Shown piece after piece: positions 7,886 to 15,325 of a DNA stretch of 36,498 nt. Origin of the DNA: an uncultured Bacillota bacterium (lineage in GTDB: Bacteria; Bacillota; Clostridia; Christensenellales; Borkfalkiaceae); assembly GCA_949297575.1 (NCBI GenBank), contig CASFTB010000021.1, positions 1 to 36,498 on the forward strand, given 5' to 3'. The notes beneath the pieces were generated by a model that saw nothing but the letters and a program-made list of their open reading frames with translations, searched no databases and was not told the DNA's origin. The translations under genes were made by a program, and so were the position numbers. Position 1 is the first letter of the stretch. The number at the start of each line of letters is the position of its first letter.

Positions 7886-9919
7886 ATGCCCCTCGTACCC
7901 GCGATCTGCACGCAGTGCGGATCCCCAATACAGGTAGACGACGCCAAGGAAGCGGGCATCTGCCCCCACTGCGGCACCGCCTTCATCACCGAAAAGGCCA
8001 TCAATAACTACGTCACCCAGCACATTTCAAACACCACCGTCACGCAGACCATCGTCAAAAATATCTACGGCAGAGAAAAGACGGAGGCGGAAGAATACGT
8101 TGCCCGCGGGCTCTCCTTTCTCGACCTGGGAGAATATATCGAGGCGGCGAAGTGCTTTGACAAAGCCGTCAAAAGCGAGCCGGGCAACATCGAAAATCAT
8201 ATCCTCTTATACCGCGCCCTCACTCTCGACTTCCGCCTCTACTACGGCGGGCTGACCGATCCCGCGCGGCAGAAATACGAGTTCGCCTTCACCCTGCACG
8301 GGCAGGACGGGGAGCAGAGAGTTTCTCTCAACGAAGTATTCGGCCGCATCGACAAACTCGCGCAGCAGACGGACATCTCCGCCCTGCAAAAGCAGTACGG
8401 CTACACCTTCCGCAAGGACAAAAACTTCTGGCTGGAAAGCTACCGCAACGCGACGCGGCTGTATGCCGCCGCAATGGGCGGCACCCTCGCCGAGACCTCC
8501 CTGCTGCTGGAAAAGGAGCTCGGCATCAAACCTTCCGTATTCAACGCGCGCGCAAATTTCCGCCGCTTCGACAAATGCGCGGCGTATGCCGTTGAAAACC
8601 TGTATTCCTGTCCCGATTTTACGGAAGAGGAACGCGCCGCCTTCTTTGAAGAATATTGCGGCGATTATACGGATATGCGCCTTCGCGAACTGCGGACGGA
8701 GGCAAAGGCAAAGGCGGAATTTTTCGGAAGAGAGGAAGACTGCCCCGACGGGCCGGAAGGCGTGCTCACCGTTCTGACCTATAAATTGTTCCCTTTCCGC
8801 GACGGGTACTACGACCTGACGGGCTACCGCGGCGCCGTCGTTTACACCGACGTATGGGAAAATGACAAAACACTGCCGAATTTGCGCCTGAACGCGGAAA
8901 ACATAACGCCCGGGAGCCTGCAAAACGGCGACCCCCTGCGTGCGCACGGCTGCCTTGTCGCCGCAGAAGAAACGGTCAATGCGGAGGGCCGCTGTCTTTG
9001 CTGCGATACTCTCGCATTTGAAGAAGGAGTGACGGAAATAACGGGCGGGTCTTTTGCCTTTTGCGACGCCGTTTTCCCCGATTCGCTCCGCCGCATCGGC
9101 AGCCGCATATTCTCCCTGCGGCTGACGCCGCAGCGAACGGTTTCCGTGCGGTTCGGCAGCGGACTGCGCCGCATCGAAAGCGAAGCGTTCTACGGTCAAT
9201 CGGAGGCAGGTACGACCGTCCGGTTCAGCGAGCCTCTCGTGCTCCCCGAAGGGTTGGAATATCTCGGCGAACGCGCTTTCCGCAACTGCGCCTTTGAAGT
9301 CATTCTTCTGCCGAAGAGCCTGAAAGAGGCGGGCAGGCTCCCTTTCGGAGAATACCGTTATGTCCGCGCTGTCTGCCTTTGCGACACATCCGGATGGGCG
9401 CCCGACTGGTGCGTATTCCCTTATTTTTCCGACATCGACGGCAAAAAACACTGGTGCTCTTATGAGTTTTTCGATCTGCCGAACAATACGTACCATCTCT
9501 CTTCTCCCCCGCAGGCGGAGAAGAGAGCCCGCGATCTCGAGATCCTCCGCAACCTCTTTCTCGCTCCCGTCGCAAATTATACGGATCTGCACTTCGACGA
9601 AAACAGCGTACGTTTTGCCGCCCCCTATGACCCGGACAATCCCCCCGCACAGAAGGGCGGCTGCTACGTCGCCACCGCCGTGTACGGCAGTTACGACTGC
9701 CCGCAGGTGTGGACGCTGCGCAGATACCGCGATTTTTCGCTCTCGCGCACGCCCTTCGGCAGGCTGTTTATCAAGCTGTATTATGCGGTCAGCCCCGAGC
9801 TCGTAAAGCTGTTCGGAAAGCGCAGGTGGTTCAGTTCACTCTTTAGACGCGCCCTCGACAGAAAGGTGAAAAAACTCAACGATCGCGGCTTTGCCGACAC
9901 CCCCTACAATGACAGATAG
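7886..9919 (+). CDS. Zinc-ribbon, TPR-like, LRR and CFI-box C-terminal protein
   Basis: The start is the ATG at 7886 with GGAGG about 12 bases upstream; the frame is open further upstream but through the promoter. The 677-residue product starts with a zinc ribbon (Cys 8, 11, 26, 29: CTQC...CPHC). A TPR-like helical repeat follows at about residues 60-95 (AEEYVARGLSFLDLGEYIEAAKCFDKAV). A central region has several BspA-like LRR_5 units (LPEGLEYLGERAFRNCAF and similar). The C-terminal box from Cys593 (CYVATAVYGSYDCPQVW, then RRYRD and YYAVSPELVKLFG) is the conserved CFI-box C-terminal domain found at the ends of many Bacillota proteins. No signal peptide was seen, so it is likely cytosolic. Its function is unknown; the LRR and TPR parts suggest protein binding. 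A shared bidirectional terminator follows. Confidence 0.88.
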   Translation: MPLVPAICTQCGSPIQVDDAKEAGICPHCGTAFITEKAINNYVTQHISNTTVTQTIVKNIYGREKTEAEEYVARGLSFLDLGEYIEAAKCFDKAVKSEPGNIENHILLYRALTLDFRLYYGGLTDPARQKYEFAFTLHGQDGEQRVSLNEVFGRIDKLAQQTDISALQKQYGYTFRKDKNFWLESYRNATRLYAAAMGGTLAETSLLLEKELGIKPSVFNARANFRRFDKCAAYAVENLYSCPDFTEEERAAFFEEYCGDYTDMRLRELRTEAKAKAEFFGREEDCPDGPEGVLTVLTYKLFPFRDGYYDLTGYRGAVVYTDVWENDKTLPNLRLNAENITPGSLQNGDPLRAHGCLVAAEETVNAEGRCLCCDTLAFEEGVTEITGGSFAFCDAVFPDSLRRIGSRIFSLRLTPQRTVSVRFGSGLRRIESEAFYGQSEAGTTVRFSEPLVLPEGLEYLGERAFRNCAFEVILLPKSLKEAGRLPFGEYRYVRAVCLCDTSGWAPDWCVFPYFSDIDGKKHWCSYEFFDLPNNTYHLSSPPQAEKRARDLEILRNLFLAPVANYTDLHFDENSVRFAAPYDPDNPPAQKGGCYVATAVYGSYDCPQVWTLRRYRDFSLSRTPFGRLFIKLYYAVSPELVKLFGKRRWFSSLFRRALDRKVKKLNDRGFADTPYNDR

Positions 9920-9950
9920 CAAAAAAGAGAGGTGCTCCCTCTCTTTTTTG
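9919..9950. terminator. Bidirectional terminator between convergent genes
   Basis: A 14-bp perfect stem (9919-9932 with 9938-9951, AAAAAAGAGAGG paired with CCTCTCTTTTTT) around a 5-base loop gives a T run on either strand. It lies between the stop codons of the plus-strand LRR/CFI-box gene and the minus-strand CBS gene and can serve both. Confidence 0.88.
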
Positions 9951-9962
9951 CCGTATTGCGCC

Positions 9963-10679
9963 CTATTCGTAGTCCTCTACGGCGCGGCTGATGCGCATCA
10001 GGTCTGCCTCCGTGATGAAGTTGACGATGCGCTCCCCCGGCCGCCCGCGTTCGCTGACGGCCACGGCGATCAGCTTTTTGTTGTTTTCGAAGGCGGAAAG
10101 CACGTCCAGGAGGGAATCCTCCTTCCCCATGCACCTGTAATAGACGAGCAGGTCCCTGTCCTCGAGGATATCCTCCACCGCGGTGTGCGAGAGGAAGGCG
10201 TCTGCGCTTTCTCCGCGGGCGAGCGCGGCGCCGAGGGCGCGCACGATGCGGCGGCTGTTGAGGATGCCGACCATGCGCTTGCCGCCGTACACGGGCAGAT
10301 TGGAGTGCCCCGTGCGGGAGACGAGCAGCACCGCCTGCCGCAGGGAGAGCTGCGCGTCGATGCTGACGATCTTCTTTTCGGGCAGCGAGCCGAGGGTGGG
10401 CGGCGCGCACAGCAGCCGCTCGATGCGGGCGAGCTTGCGGACGGCGCCGTCGCAGGGAACGGCGATGAACTCGCCCGTGCTCTGGTGCACGATGGCATTG
10501 CGCAGCCGCGCGTAGTCTGCCAGCTCGGTCTCGTACTTGCGCACGACGGAATTCTTTTCCGCGCTGCGGCGCACGACGTCCGTAAAGGACTGCGACGGCT
10601 TGAATCCGTACATCTCGCGCAGCTGCGCGTCTATCCTGTTATAACTTTCCAAAAAATTTTTCGCGTTGGCCGTGTCCAT
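9963..10679 (-). CDS. CBS-domain protein with HEPN-like N-terminal motif
   Basis: The start is the ATG at 10679 with GGGGAGG just upstream; a longer frame to 10730 would run across the promoter. The protein has 238 residues. The N-terminal helical part (1-90) contains LRNAIVHQS, with R60 and H65 in the R-x4-H arrangement typical of HEPN domains, some of which are ribonucleases. The C-terminal part (about 100-235) holds a CBS pair: VSIDAQLSLRQAVLLVSRTGHSNLPVYGGKRMVGILNSRRIV, then DSLLDVLSAFENNKKLIAVAVSE and FITEADLMRI. CBS pairs usually bind adenosine nucleotides. This architecture occurs in Bacillota but its role is unknown to me; a nucleotide-sensing cytosolic protein is the simplest reading. 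It is a single-gene unit. Confidence 0.85.
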   Translation of the reverse strand: MDTANAKNFLESYNRIDAQLREMYGFKPSQSFTDVVRRSAEKNSVVRKYETELADYARLRNAIVHQSTGEFIAVPCDGAVRKLARIERLLCAPPTLGSLPEKKIVSIDAQLSLRQAVLLVSRTGHSNLPVYGGKRMVGILNSRRIVRALGAALARGESADAFLSHTAVEDILEDRDLLVYYRCMGKEDSLLDVLSAFENNKKLIAVAVSERGRPGERIVNFITEADLMRISRAVEDYE

Positions 10680-10701
10680 GCTCCGCCTCCCCTTTTGCCC
10701 T

Positions 10702-10730
10702 ATTGTACCACATTTTTGCGCCGCAGGCAA
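10702..10730 (-). promoter_or_regulatory. Promoter of the CBS-domain gene
   Basis: TTGCCT (10725-10730) and TACAAT (10702-10707) are 17 bases apart on the minus strand, and the -10 box has the extended TGG in front. The leader is short, ending at the GGGGAGG ribosome site. This placement supports the ATG at 10679 as the true start. Confidence 0.75.
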
Positions 10731-10788
10731 AGGGAAAAGGGCAAAAATGCGGGCGCGGCGAGAAAAACGTGCCTTTTTGCGGCGGCGC

Positions 10789-11460
10789 TCAGAAATCCTT
10801 GCGCCCGTACCTGCGCTGCCCGCGGGTGCGCACCGCCGTCAGGCGGTACTCGCGGCGGGGAGAAAATTCGAACACGCTCTCGCGCTTGGAGGTACGGTAG
10901 CAGATCTCCCCTTCGGGAGAGGCGACCTGCGCGAAGCCCTCCGCACACATGCACACGGGCACGCCCGCGCAGAAGGCGCAGGCGCGCAGCATGAGCTGGG
11001 GCGCGAAGTCCTCCGCCGCGCCGAACACGCTGAACACGGCGTCCGCGTCGAACAGGGAGAGCCCCTCGCACACCGAAGGGTAAAAGAGGTCTTCGCCCAC
11101 GCACACGCCGATCTTGCCGGCGGCGGTGTCGAACACCTTCAGATGTCCCCCGGCGGCAAACTCTCCCCCGGCGTGCAGCATATCGACGACGCCGAGGATG
11201 CGCCCCTTTTCCGCGACGGCGGCGCTCTTGCGGCGCACGCCGCAGGAATCGGTGTTGCCGCCCGCGATGGCGACGCAGCCGAGCTCGCGGCTCAGGAGGG
11301 CGAGATCTTCCAGCTTGGCGGTCTCCCCTGCCAGCTCTCGGCGGTAATCCACCTCTCCCAGTCCGCCGGCGCCGAAGGCGAGCACGTCGCACGCCGCCCT
11401 GTGCCTGCTCTCGTCCCAATACTCGCCGACGCTCCCTTCCGTGACAAAACAGACCCGCAT
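10789..11460 (-). CDS. Nitrilase-superfamily-like protein, catalytic residues apparently lost
   Basis: The start is the ATG at 11460, six bases after GGAGG; the longer open frame upstream runs through the divergent promoter region. The 223-residue product has the fold signature of carbon-nitrogen hydrolases: KIGVCVGEDLFYPSVCEGLSLFDADAVFSVF matches the strand that normally reads GVxICYDxRFPE...GAD. At the usual cysteine position there is Gly122, at the lysine motif (RKxHL) the sequence is VVDMLH, and at the glutamate motif (FPE) it is FGA. Family members cut or condense amide or nitrile bonds with a Glu-Lys-Cys triad, so this one is probably inactive or uses other residues such as Cys120. It is divergent from ktrB. 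A -10-like TATAAT lies at about 11481-11487 on the minus strand without a good -35. Confidence 0.75.
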   Translation of the reverse strand: MRVCFVTEGSVGEYWDESRHRAACDVLAFGAGGLGEVDYRRELAGETAKLEDLALLSRELGCVAIAGGNTDSCGVRRKSAAVAEKGRILGVVDMLHAGGEFAAGGHLKVFDTAAGKIGVCVGEDLFYPSVCEGLSLFDADAVFSVFGAAEDFAPQLMLRACAFCAGVPVCMCAEGFAQVASPEGEICYRTSKRESVFEFSPRREYRLTAVRTRGQRRYGRKDF

Positions 11461-11574
11461 GGCATACCTCCGCTCCTCTCCATTATACGGGGCGGGGCGC
11501 TCCGTTTGTGCGCGGACGGCGCACGGGCCGCGCGGAAGGCGAGAAAATTTTCTCCGATTTCTGCCGCAAACTGT

Positions 11575-11603
11575 TTGAAAAGGGGGAAAAAACATGCTAT
11601 AAT
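11575..11603 (+). promoter_or_regulatory. Vegetative promoter of ktrB
   Basis: TTGAAA (11575-11580) and a perfect TATAAT (11598-11603) are separated by 17 bases, giving a leader of about 30 bases before the ktrB start. Confidence 0.85.
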
Positions 11604-11641
11604 CATATGCGGAACGATGCTTCGTTCGCAACGGAGAATTT

Positions 11642-13000
11642 ATGCCACGAAAAATACGCCTCACTCCGGTGAGGCTGCTCGTACTCGGCTACCTCGCCGT
11701 CATCCTCATCGGCACCCTTCTGCTCATCATCCCCTTCGCCTCGAAGATCACGGGGAGCGCCTCCTTCATGGACGCGCTGTTCACCACCGTGTCCGCTTCC
11801 TGCGTGACGGGCCTGATCGTGCAGGATACCGCGACGCACTGGTCCGCTTTCGGGCAGGTCGTCATCCTGCTTCTCATCCAGATCGGCGGCATCGGCTTTA
11901 TGACCGTCGTCTACCTGCTGCTGCGGCTGGGCGGAAAGAAGATCGGGCTCAAAGAGCGCACCTTCATGCAGGAATCGGTGAGCGCGCCCACCCTGAGCGG
12001 CATGGGCAAGCTGACCTCGACCATCCTCTTCGGCACCCTCCTCTTCGAAGGTCTGGGCGCCTTCATCCTCTGTTTCCGCTTCGTGCCCGACTTCGGCTGG
12101 GGCGAGGGCATCTGGATGGCCGTCTTCACCTCCGTATCCGCCTTCTGCAACGCGGGCTTCGACCTGATGGGGACCAAGACGGGGAAATTCTCCTCGCTGA
12201 CCGCCTATTCGGGCGATCCCATCGTCTGCCTCACCATCCCCCTGCTCATCATCGTCGGCGGGCTGGGCTTCTTCGTCTGGCAGGACATCAAGAAGAACAA
12301 ATTCCGCTTCCGCAAATACGAACTGCACACGAAACTCGTGCTCATCATGACGGCCGTCCTCGTCGTCGTGCCCACCGCCGTCATCATCGGCGCGGAGGAC
12401 GAACTGCCCTGGAAGGAGCGCATCTTTTCTTCCTTCTTCACGGCGGTGACGCCGCGCACGGCGGGGTTCAACGTGCTGCCCCTTTCGGGCGCGGGGAGCG
12501 TCCGCTCCGTCACCATCCTGCTCACCATCATCCTGATGTTCATCGGCGGCTCTTCCGGCTCGACCGCGGGCGGCGTGAAGACGAATACCATCGCCGTGCT
12601 CTTCCTCTCCGTCGTCTCCGTCGTGCGCGGCAAGCGCTCGGTGGAGTGCTTCGGCAGGCGCATCGACGACACGAACGTCAAAAACGCGGCGCAGTTCTTT
12701 ACGGTGTTCCTCTCCCTCATCGTGGCGGGCACCATCCTCTTGTGCCTCTTCGAAGAACATAACCCCGCCTTTGCCGAACAGCCCGTGAGCCCGACGGAGG
12801 CGGTATTCGAAGTGGTCTCCGCCCTCGCGACGGTCGGGCTGACGACGGGCATCACCCCCTCTCTGACCATCGGGTCGCAGATCGTGCTGTGCGTCCTCAT
12901 GTTTTTGGGCCGCGCGGGCTGCATGACCGTCATGCTCGCCTGGAAGACGCCCAACGCCCCCACGGCGGAACTTCCGCTGGAGAGGGTGCGAATAGGATAA
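11642..13000 (+). CDS. ktrB: Potassium uptake channel subunit, TrkH/KtrB family
   Basis: The 452-residue integral membrane protein is the ion-conducting subunit of a Ktr-type potassium uptake system. The four pore-loop repeats of the Trk/Ktr/HKT fold can be read in order: TTVSASCVTGL (residues 48-58), TSVSAFCNAGF, TAVTPRTAGFN and ALATVGLTTG, each with the glycine that lines the selectivity filter. Many hydrophobic segments flank them, and a GGSSGSTAGG stretch before the last pore repeat matches the gating-loop region. The start ATG follows a weak site (GGAG, 7 bases away). The regulatory partner KtrA lies about 630 bases downstream on the same strand. The length is normal for KtrB. Confidence 0.95.
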   Translation: MPRKIRLTPVRLLVLGYLAVILIGTLLLIIPFASKITGSASFMDALFTTVSASCVTGLIVQDTATHWSAFGQVVILLLIQIGGIGFMTVVYLLLRLGGKKIGLKERTFMQESVSAPTLSGMGKLTSTILFGTLLFEGLGAFILCFRFVPDFGWGEGIWMAVFTSVSAFCNAGFDLMGTKTGKFSSLTAYSGDPIVCLTIPLLIIVGGLGFFVWQDIKKNKFRFRKYELHTKLVLIMTAVLVVVPTAVIIGAEDELPWKERIFSSFFTAVTPRTAGFNVLPLSGAGSVRSVTILLTIILMFIGGSSGSTAGGVKTNTIAVLFLSVVSVVRGKRSVECFGRRIDDTNVKNAAQFFTVFLSLIVAGTILLCLFEEHNPAFAEQPVSPTEAVFEVVSALATVGLTTGITPSLTIGSQIVLCVLMFLGRAGCMTVMLAWKTPNAPTAELPLERVRIG

Positions 13001-13006
13001 CGGGTT

Positions 13007-13045
13007 CACGAAAAAAGTTTTGAACGAGACAAAACTTTTTCCGTG
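13007..13045 (+). repeat. 16-bp AT-rich inverted repeat directly after ktrB
   Basis: Arms 13007-13022 and 13030-13045 (CACGAAAAAAGTTTTG and CAAAACTTTTTCCGTG) are complementary with one mismatch around a 7-base loop. It starts 6 bases after the ktrB stop. No T run follows on the plus strand, so it may stabilise the ktrB 3' end or mark the edge of an inserted element rather than stop transcription. Confidence 0.7.
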
Positions 13046-13208
13046 AGATTGAGAGACAACCCGCCGCCCTCGCGTTTGCTTCGGGACAGCGCGTTTTCTC
13101 TCTTTGCGCTCGTCGTCGCGGTCGGTTACGTTCTCGCGTCGCCCAACGGGCAACGCTCGCGTGCGCGCTCCGCTCCTCCTCTTCCCAAAAATCTCGGGCT
13201 TCGCCCTG

Positions 13209-13242
13209 TGATTTTCGGGAACCCTTGATTTTCGGGAACCCT
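13209..13242. repeat. Two tandem copies of a 17-bp direct repeat
   Basis: TGATTTTCGGGAACCCT occurs twice with no gap (13209-13225, 13226-13242) inside the ktrB-ktrA spacer. Confidence 0.9.
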
Positions 13243-13560
13243 GAAAGTAGGGGCTTCTCCTTTTAATCTGTCGCGCAAATTCACTCTTTCGGGAGGAGCC
13301 GCAGGTATGCGGCAAATTGAGTGCGCTTATTGAAAATTGCGATTTTCAAACGCGCAGTGGTTTTAATAATTTTTAATATTTTTAATATTTTTAATTACTC
13401 GCGCAAGCAAAATCGCAATTTTGCGCCAGCGCACACGATTTGCTGTGAAGCTCTTGCAGGAAAGGTGAAGCCGCGCGATTATATAAAATGTGTGCCCCTA
13501 AACATCGCGCGGCGAGGAAAACCTCCGCTGTCTCGCCCAAAGGGCGAGCAGTGGGGTTGT

Positions 13561-13625
13561 CCTCCATTCGCAGAATTTCGCAGGCGTCAGCTCGCCGAGA
13601 AATTTGCGAGCAAATTTTATGGAGG
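13561..13625 (+). promoter_or_regulatory. Hairpin that pairs the ktrA ribosome binding site
   Basis: CCTCCAT (13561-13567) is complementary to ATGGAGG (13619-13625), which includes the GGAGG of ktrA. Inside it TCGCAGAATTTC pairs with GAAATTTGCGA (one bulged base). In this fold the ktrA ribosome site is hidden, so translation could be controlled by temperature, a ligand or a protein. Confidence 0.5.
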
Positions 13626-13629
13626 TTTT

Positions 13630-14274
13630 ATGAAATCCGTTCTCATCATCGGTCTCGGCAGGTTCGGGACGTACATGGCCAGAAAATTCACCGAACTCGG
13701 CAACCACGTCATGGCGGTGGATATCGACGAGGAGAAGATCAACGAGATCCTCCCCTACGTGACGAGCGCGCAGATCGGCGATGCTTCCAGGCCCTCCGTG
13801 CTGGCGGGGCTGGGCATAGACAACTATGACCTCTGCGTCGTCTCCGTGGGAGAAAATTTCCAGTCTTCGCTGGAGACCACTTCTCTGCTCAAAGAGATGG
13901 GCGCAAAGTACGTGCTCTCGCGCGCCTCTACCGAGATCCAGGCGAAATTTTTGCTGCGCAACGGCGCGGACGAAGTGGTGTTCGCGGAAAAGGAGATGGC
14001 GGAGCGCCTCGCCGTGAAGTACAGCGCCAACAACATCTTCGACTATATCCAGCTCACCCCCGAATACGCCATCTACGAGATCCCCACCCCCAAGAGCTGG
14101 GAGGGCAAGACCATCCGCGACAAGGGCGTGCGCGTCAAATACAACCTCAACATCCTCGCCATCAAGCGGGGCGCGACGCTCATCCCCCTGCCCTCGCCCG
14201 ACTACGCCTTCAATGCGGCGGAACGGCTGATCGTCATGTGCCGCAAGTCCGACATAGAGCGCATCACCCACTGA
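13630..14274 (+). CDS. ktrA: Potassium uptake regulatory subunit, TrkA/KtrA family
   Basis: The start is the ATG at 13630 with GGAGG five bases upstream; the frame is open further upstream but only through the structured spacer. The 214-residue cytosolic protein forms the gating ring below KtrB. The N-terminal RCK domain is a Rossmann fold with IIGLGRFG (G8-x-G10-x-x-G13) and the acidic residue in AVDID (about residue 31) that binds the nucleotide ribose. The C-terminal part (about 135-214: YAIYEIPTPKSWEGKTIRD...FNAAERLIVMCRKSDIERI) is the RCK_C domain, the site where c-di-AMP binds in several Gram-positive KtrA proteins. Strong hairpins follow the stop. Confidence 0.95.
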   Translation: MKSVLIIGLGRFGTYMARKFTELGNHVMAVDIDEEKINEILPYVTSAQIGDASRPSVLAGLGIDNYDLCVVSVGENFQSSLETTSLLKEMGAKYVLSRASTEIQAKFLLRNGADEVVFAEKEMAERLAVKYSANNIFDYIQLTPEYAIYEIPTPKSWEGKTIRDKGVRVKYNLNILAIKRGATLIPLPSPDYAFNAAERLIVMCRKSDIERITH

Positions 14275-14294
14275 ACGAGGCAAGAGAAAAACAG

Positions 14295-14334
14295 AAGAGA
14301 GCGAGGGGCCCTTTACGGAGCCGCCCGCTCTCTT
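14295..14334 (+). terminator. Stem-loop after ktrA
   Basis: Arms AAGAGAGCG (14295-14303) and CGCTCTCTT (14326-14334) form a 9-bp stem right after ktrA. No T run follows, so it may act together with the next hairpin. Confidence 0.5.
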
Positions 14335-14342
14335 GCAATATA

Positions 14343-14369
14343 ACGGGCGCCCGTACAGGCGCCCGTTTT
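14343..14369 (+). terminator. Rho-independent terminator of ktrA
   Basis: A perfect 9-bp GC-rich stem (14343-14351 with 14358-14366), a 6-base loop and a T run (14366-14369, then CGTT) end the ktrA transcript. On the minus strand the same stem lies 9 bases after the zinc-ribbon gene and may also help to end that one. Confidence 0.75.
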
Positions 14370-14377
14370 CGTTCGGA

Positions 14378-14740
14378 TCAAAACAGCACTGCCGGCAGGG
14401 CGGCAGACCCTGCGCCCGCGGCGACGGAAAACATGACGGTGAAGAGGACCATGGCCAGGATGCTCAGGACGACGCCGAGGCATACGCTGACAAGGGCGCC
14501 GATGCCCGCTCCCTTGGAGCGGGCGGGATGTTCATCCCGCCAGACGAGGAAGAGGATGAGCCCGGCGACGGGGATGAAAAAGCCGAGAATGCCCCAGCCC
14601 ACGCCGCTATCTTCGACGGGAGGCACCTTTGCGTACCCGCCGCCCTGCGGCGGCTGCGCTTGCGGCACCTGGCTCGCCCCGCAATAGGGGCAGAAGGCGG
14701 CGTCTTCCCCGATCTCCTTTCCGCACTGTCTGCAATACAT
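14378..14740 (-). CDS. Small zinc-ribbon membrane protein
   Basis: The start is the ATG at 14740, four bases after AAGGAGGAG; a longer frame to 14782 lacks a site. The 120-residue product begins with a zinc ribbon (MYCRQCGKEIGEDAAFCPYCG), then a Pro/Gln/Gly-rich linker, then two hydrophobic segments (about residues 45-62, GVGWGILGFFIPVAGLILFLVW, and 75-105, GIGALVSVCLGVVLSILAMVLFTVMFSV). It belongs to the common zinc-ribbon plus two-helix proteins of Bacillota, whose function is unknown. The N-terminal ribbon should lie in the cytosol. It has its own promoter at 14785-14813. Confidence 0.85.
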   Translation of the reverse strand: MYCRQCGKEIGEDAAFCPYCGASQVPQAQPPQGGGYAKVPPVEDSGVGWGILGFFIPVAGLILFLVWRDEHPARSKGAGIGALVSVCLGVVLSILAMVLFTVMFSVAAGAGSAALPAVLF

Positions 14741-14784
14741 ATTCTCTCCTCCTTTTGCGCGGCGCACCTCTGTGCCGCACATTC

Positions 14785-14813
14785 AGCATAGCATACCATA
14801 TGCGCATTGTCAA
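14785..14813 (-). promoter_or_regulatory. Promoter of the zinc-ribbon membrane protein gene
   Basis: A perfect TTGACA (14808-14813) lies 17 bases before TATGCT (14785-14790) on the minus strand. Confidence 0.8.
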
Positions 14814-14824
14814 TAGATTTGAAC

Positions 14825-14858
14825 AAAAAACGATGAGAAAATCAAGGGTGAATCATCG
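14825..14858 (-). terminator. Probable terminator of the SHOCT gene
   Basis: On the minus strand CGATGA (14853-14858) pairs with TCATCG (14831-14836), and six T residues follow directly (14825-14830). A second small hairpin, GCCGC/GCGGC (14864-14868 with 14875-14879), precedes it. The stem is short, hence moderate confidence. Confidence 0.55.
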
Positions 14859-14887
14859 CTTTTGCCGCAGAGAGGCGGCCACATCGA

Positions 14888-15325
14888 TCATACGATAGAC
14901 TTGATGAGGTCAAGCATCTCCTCTTTGGTGATCAGGCCGTCCTCATACAATTTGCGTATTTCCGATATCTTGGCGGACGATGTGCCCACGGCCGCGGGCG
15001 CGGCCGCTGCTTCCTTTTCTTTCTTTTTGTCATATTGATCCAAATGCTGACACAACAAGCGGAAGAAGGTGTCCGCATCGCTTTCACTGTCGAGATAGAT
15101 ACTGAACCTCGTGATCCCCTCGAGTTCGATGCTGTAATATACGCGGCCGAAAATTCCGCTCGCTTTATGCTTTAACACCCGCGACTTTTCTTTGTCGACA
15201 TATTTCAGCTCGACGACATTATTGCCGTATGAATACTCGCGGCTTTTAAAGATATTCATGCCGATATATCTTTCGGCTTTTTCGACGCACTCAATCAAAC
15301 GGTTCTGACTCGTGATCAGTGCCAC
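14888..15325 (-). CDS. SHOCT-domain protein of unknown function
   Basis: The 145-residue product ends with a SHOCT domain (about residues 117-143: KISEIRKLYEDGLITKEEMLDLIKSI), a short helical module found at protein ends and thought to help oligomerisation or binding. An Ala/Lys/Glu-rich linker precedes it. The N-terminal 100 residues (ELKYVDKEKSRVLKHKASGIFGRVYYSIELEGITRFSIYLDSESDADTFFRLL) look like a PH-like beta barrel capped by a helix, as in other SHOCT proteins, but this is a pattern judgement. The start is a GTG at 15325 that overlaps the end of the 59-residue gene upstream by 10 bases, so it may be translationally coupled; no separate ribosome site is visible. Confidence 0.78.
   Translation of the reverse strand: MALITSQNRLIECVEKAERYIGMNIFKSREYSYGNNVVELKYVDKEKSRVLKHKASGIFGRVYYSIELEGITRFSIYLDSESDADTFFRLLCQHLDQYDKKKEKEAAAAPAAVGTSSAKISEIRKLYEDGLITKEEMLDLIKSIV

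Larger units (their letters stand above)
13046..13629 (+). other. Structured non-coding region between ktrB and ktrA
   Basis: No credible gene was found in these 584 bases. They hold a 17-bp direct repeat in tandem (13209-13225 and 13226-13242), an AT-rich tract (about 13361-13396), a 14-bp inverted repeat (13333-13346 with 13409-13422), a perfect 10-bp stem GCCGCGCGAT/ATCGCGCGGC (13470-13479 with 13504-13513), a long imperfect hairpin (13516-13562) and a stem that covers the ktrA ribosome site (13561-13625). The series of hairpins suggests a structured RNA leader or a dispersed intergenic element. No clear match to the c-di-AMP (ydaO) riboswitch, which controls ktr genes in some Bacillota, was recognised. 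Confidence 0.6.

Noticed and set aside
13043..13228. 61-codon plus-strand frame in the ktrB-ktrA spacer
   Set aside because: No ribosome site or family; it lies in a repeat-rich region and is interrupted by the tandem 17-bp repeat.
11603..13315. Long minus-strand frame opposite ktrB and its downstream spacer
   Set aside because: Low-complexity His/Asp/Glu/Gly-rich shadow of the ktrB pore repeats; no motif.
13321..13625. c-di-AMP (ydaO) riboswitch before ktrA
   Set aside because: Position would fit, but I could not find the conserved core with confidence; left as an unspecified structured region.
13321..13629. N-terminal extension of ktrA by about 100 codons
   Set aside because: The TrkA/KtrA fold starts exactly at the ATG at 13630 with a good ribosome site; the extension runs through AT-rich repeats and hairpins.
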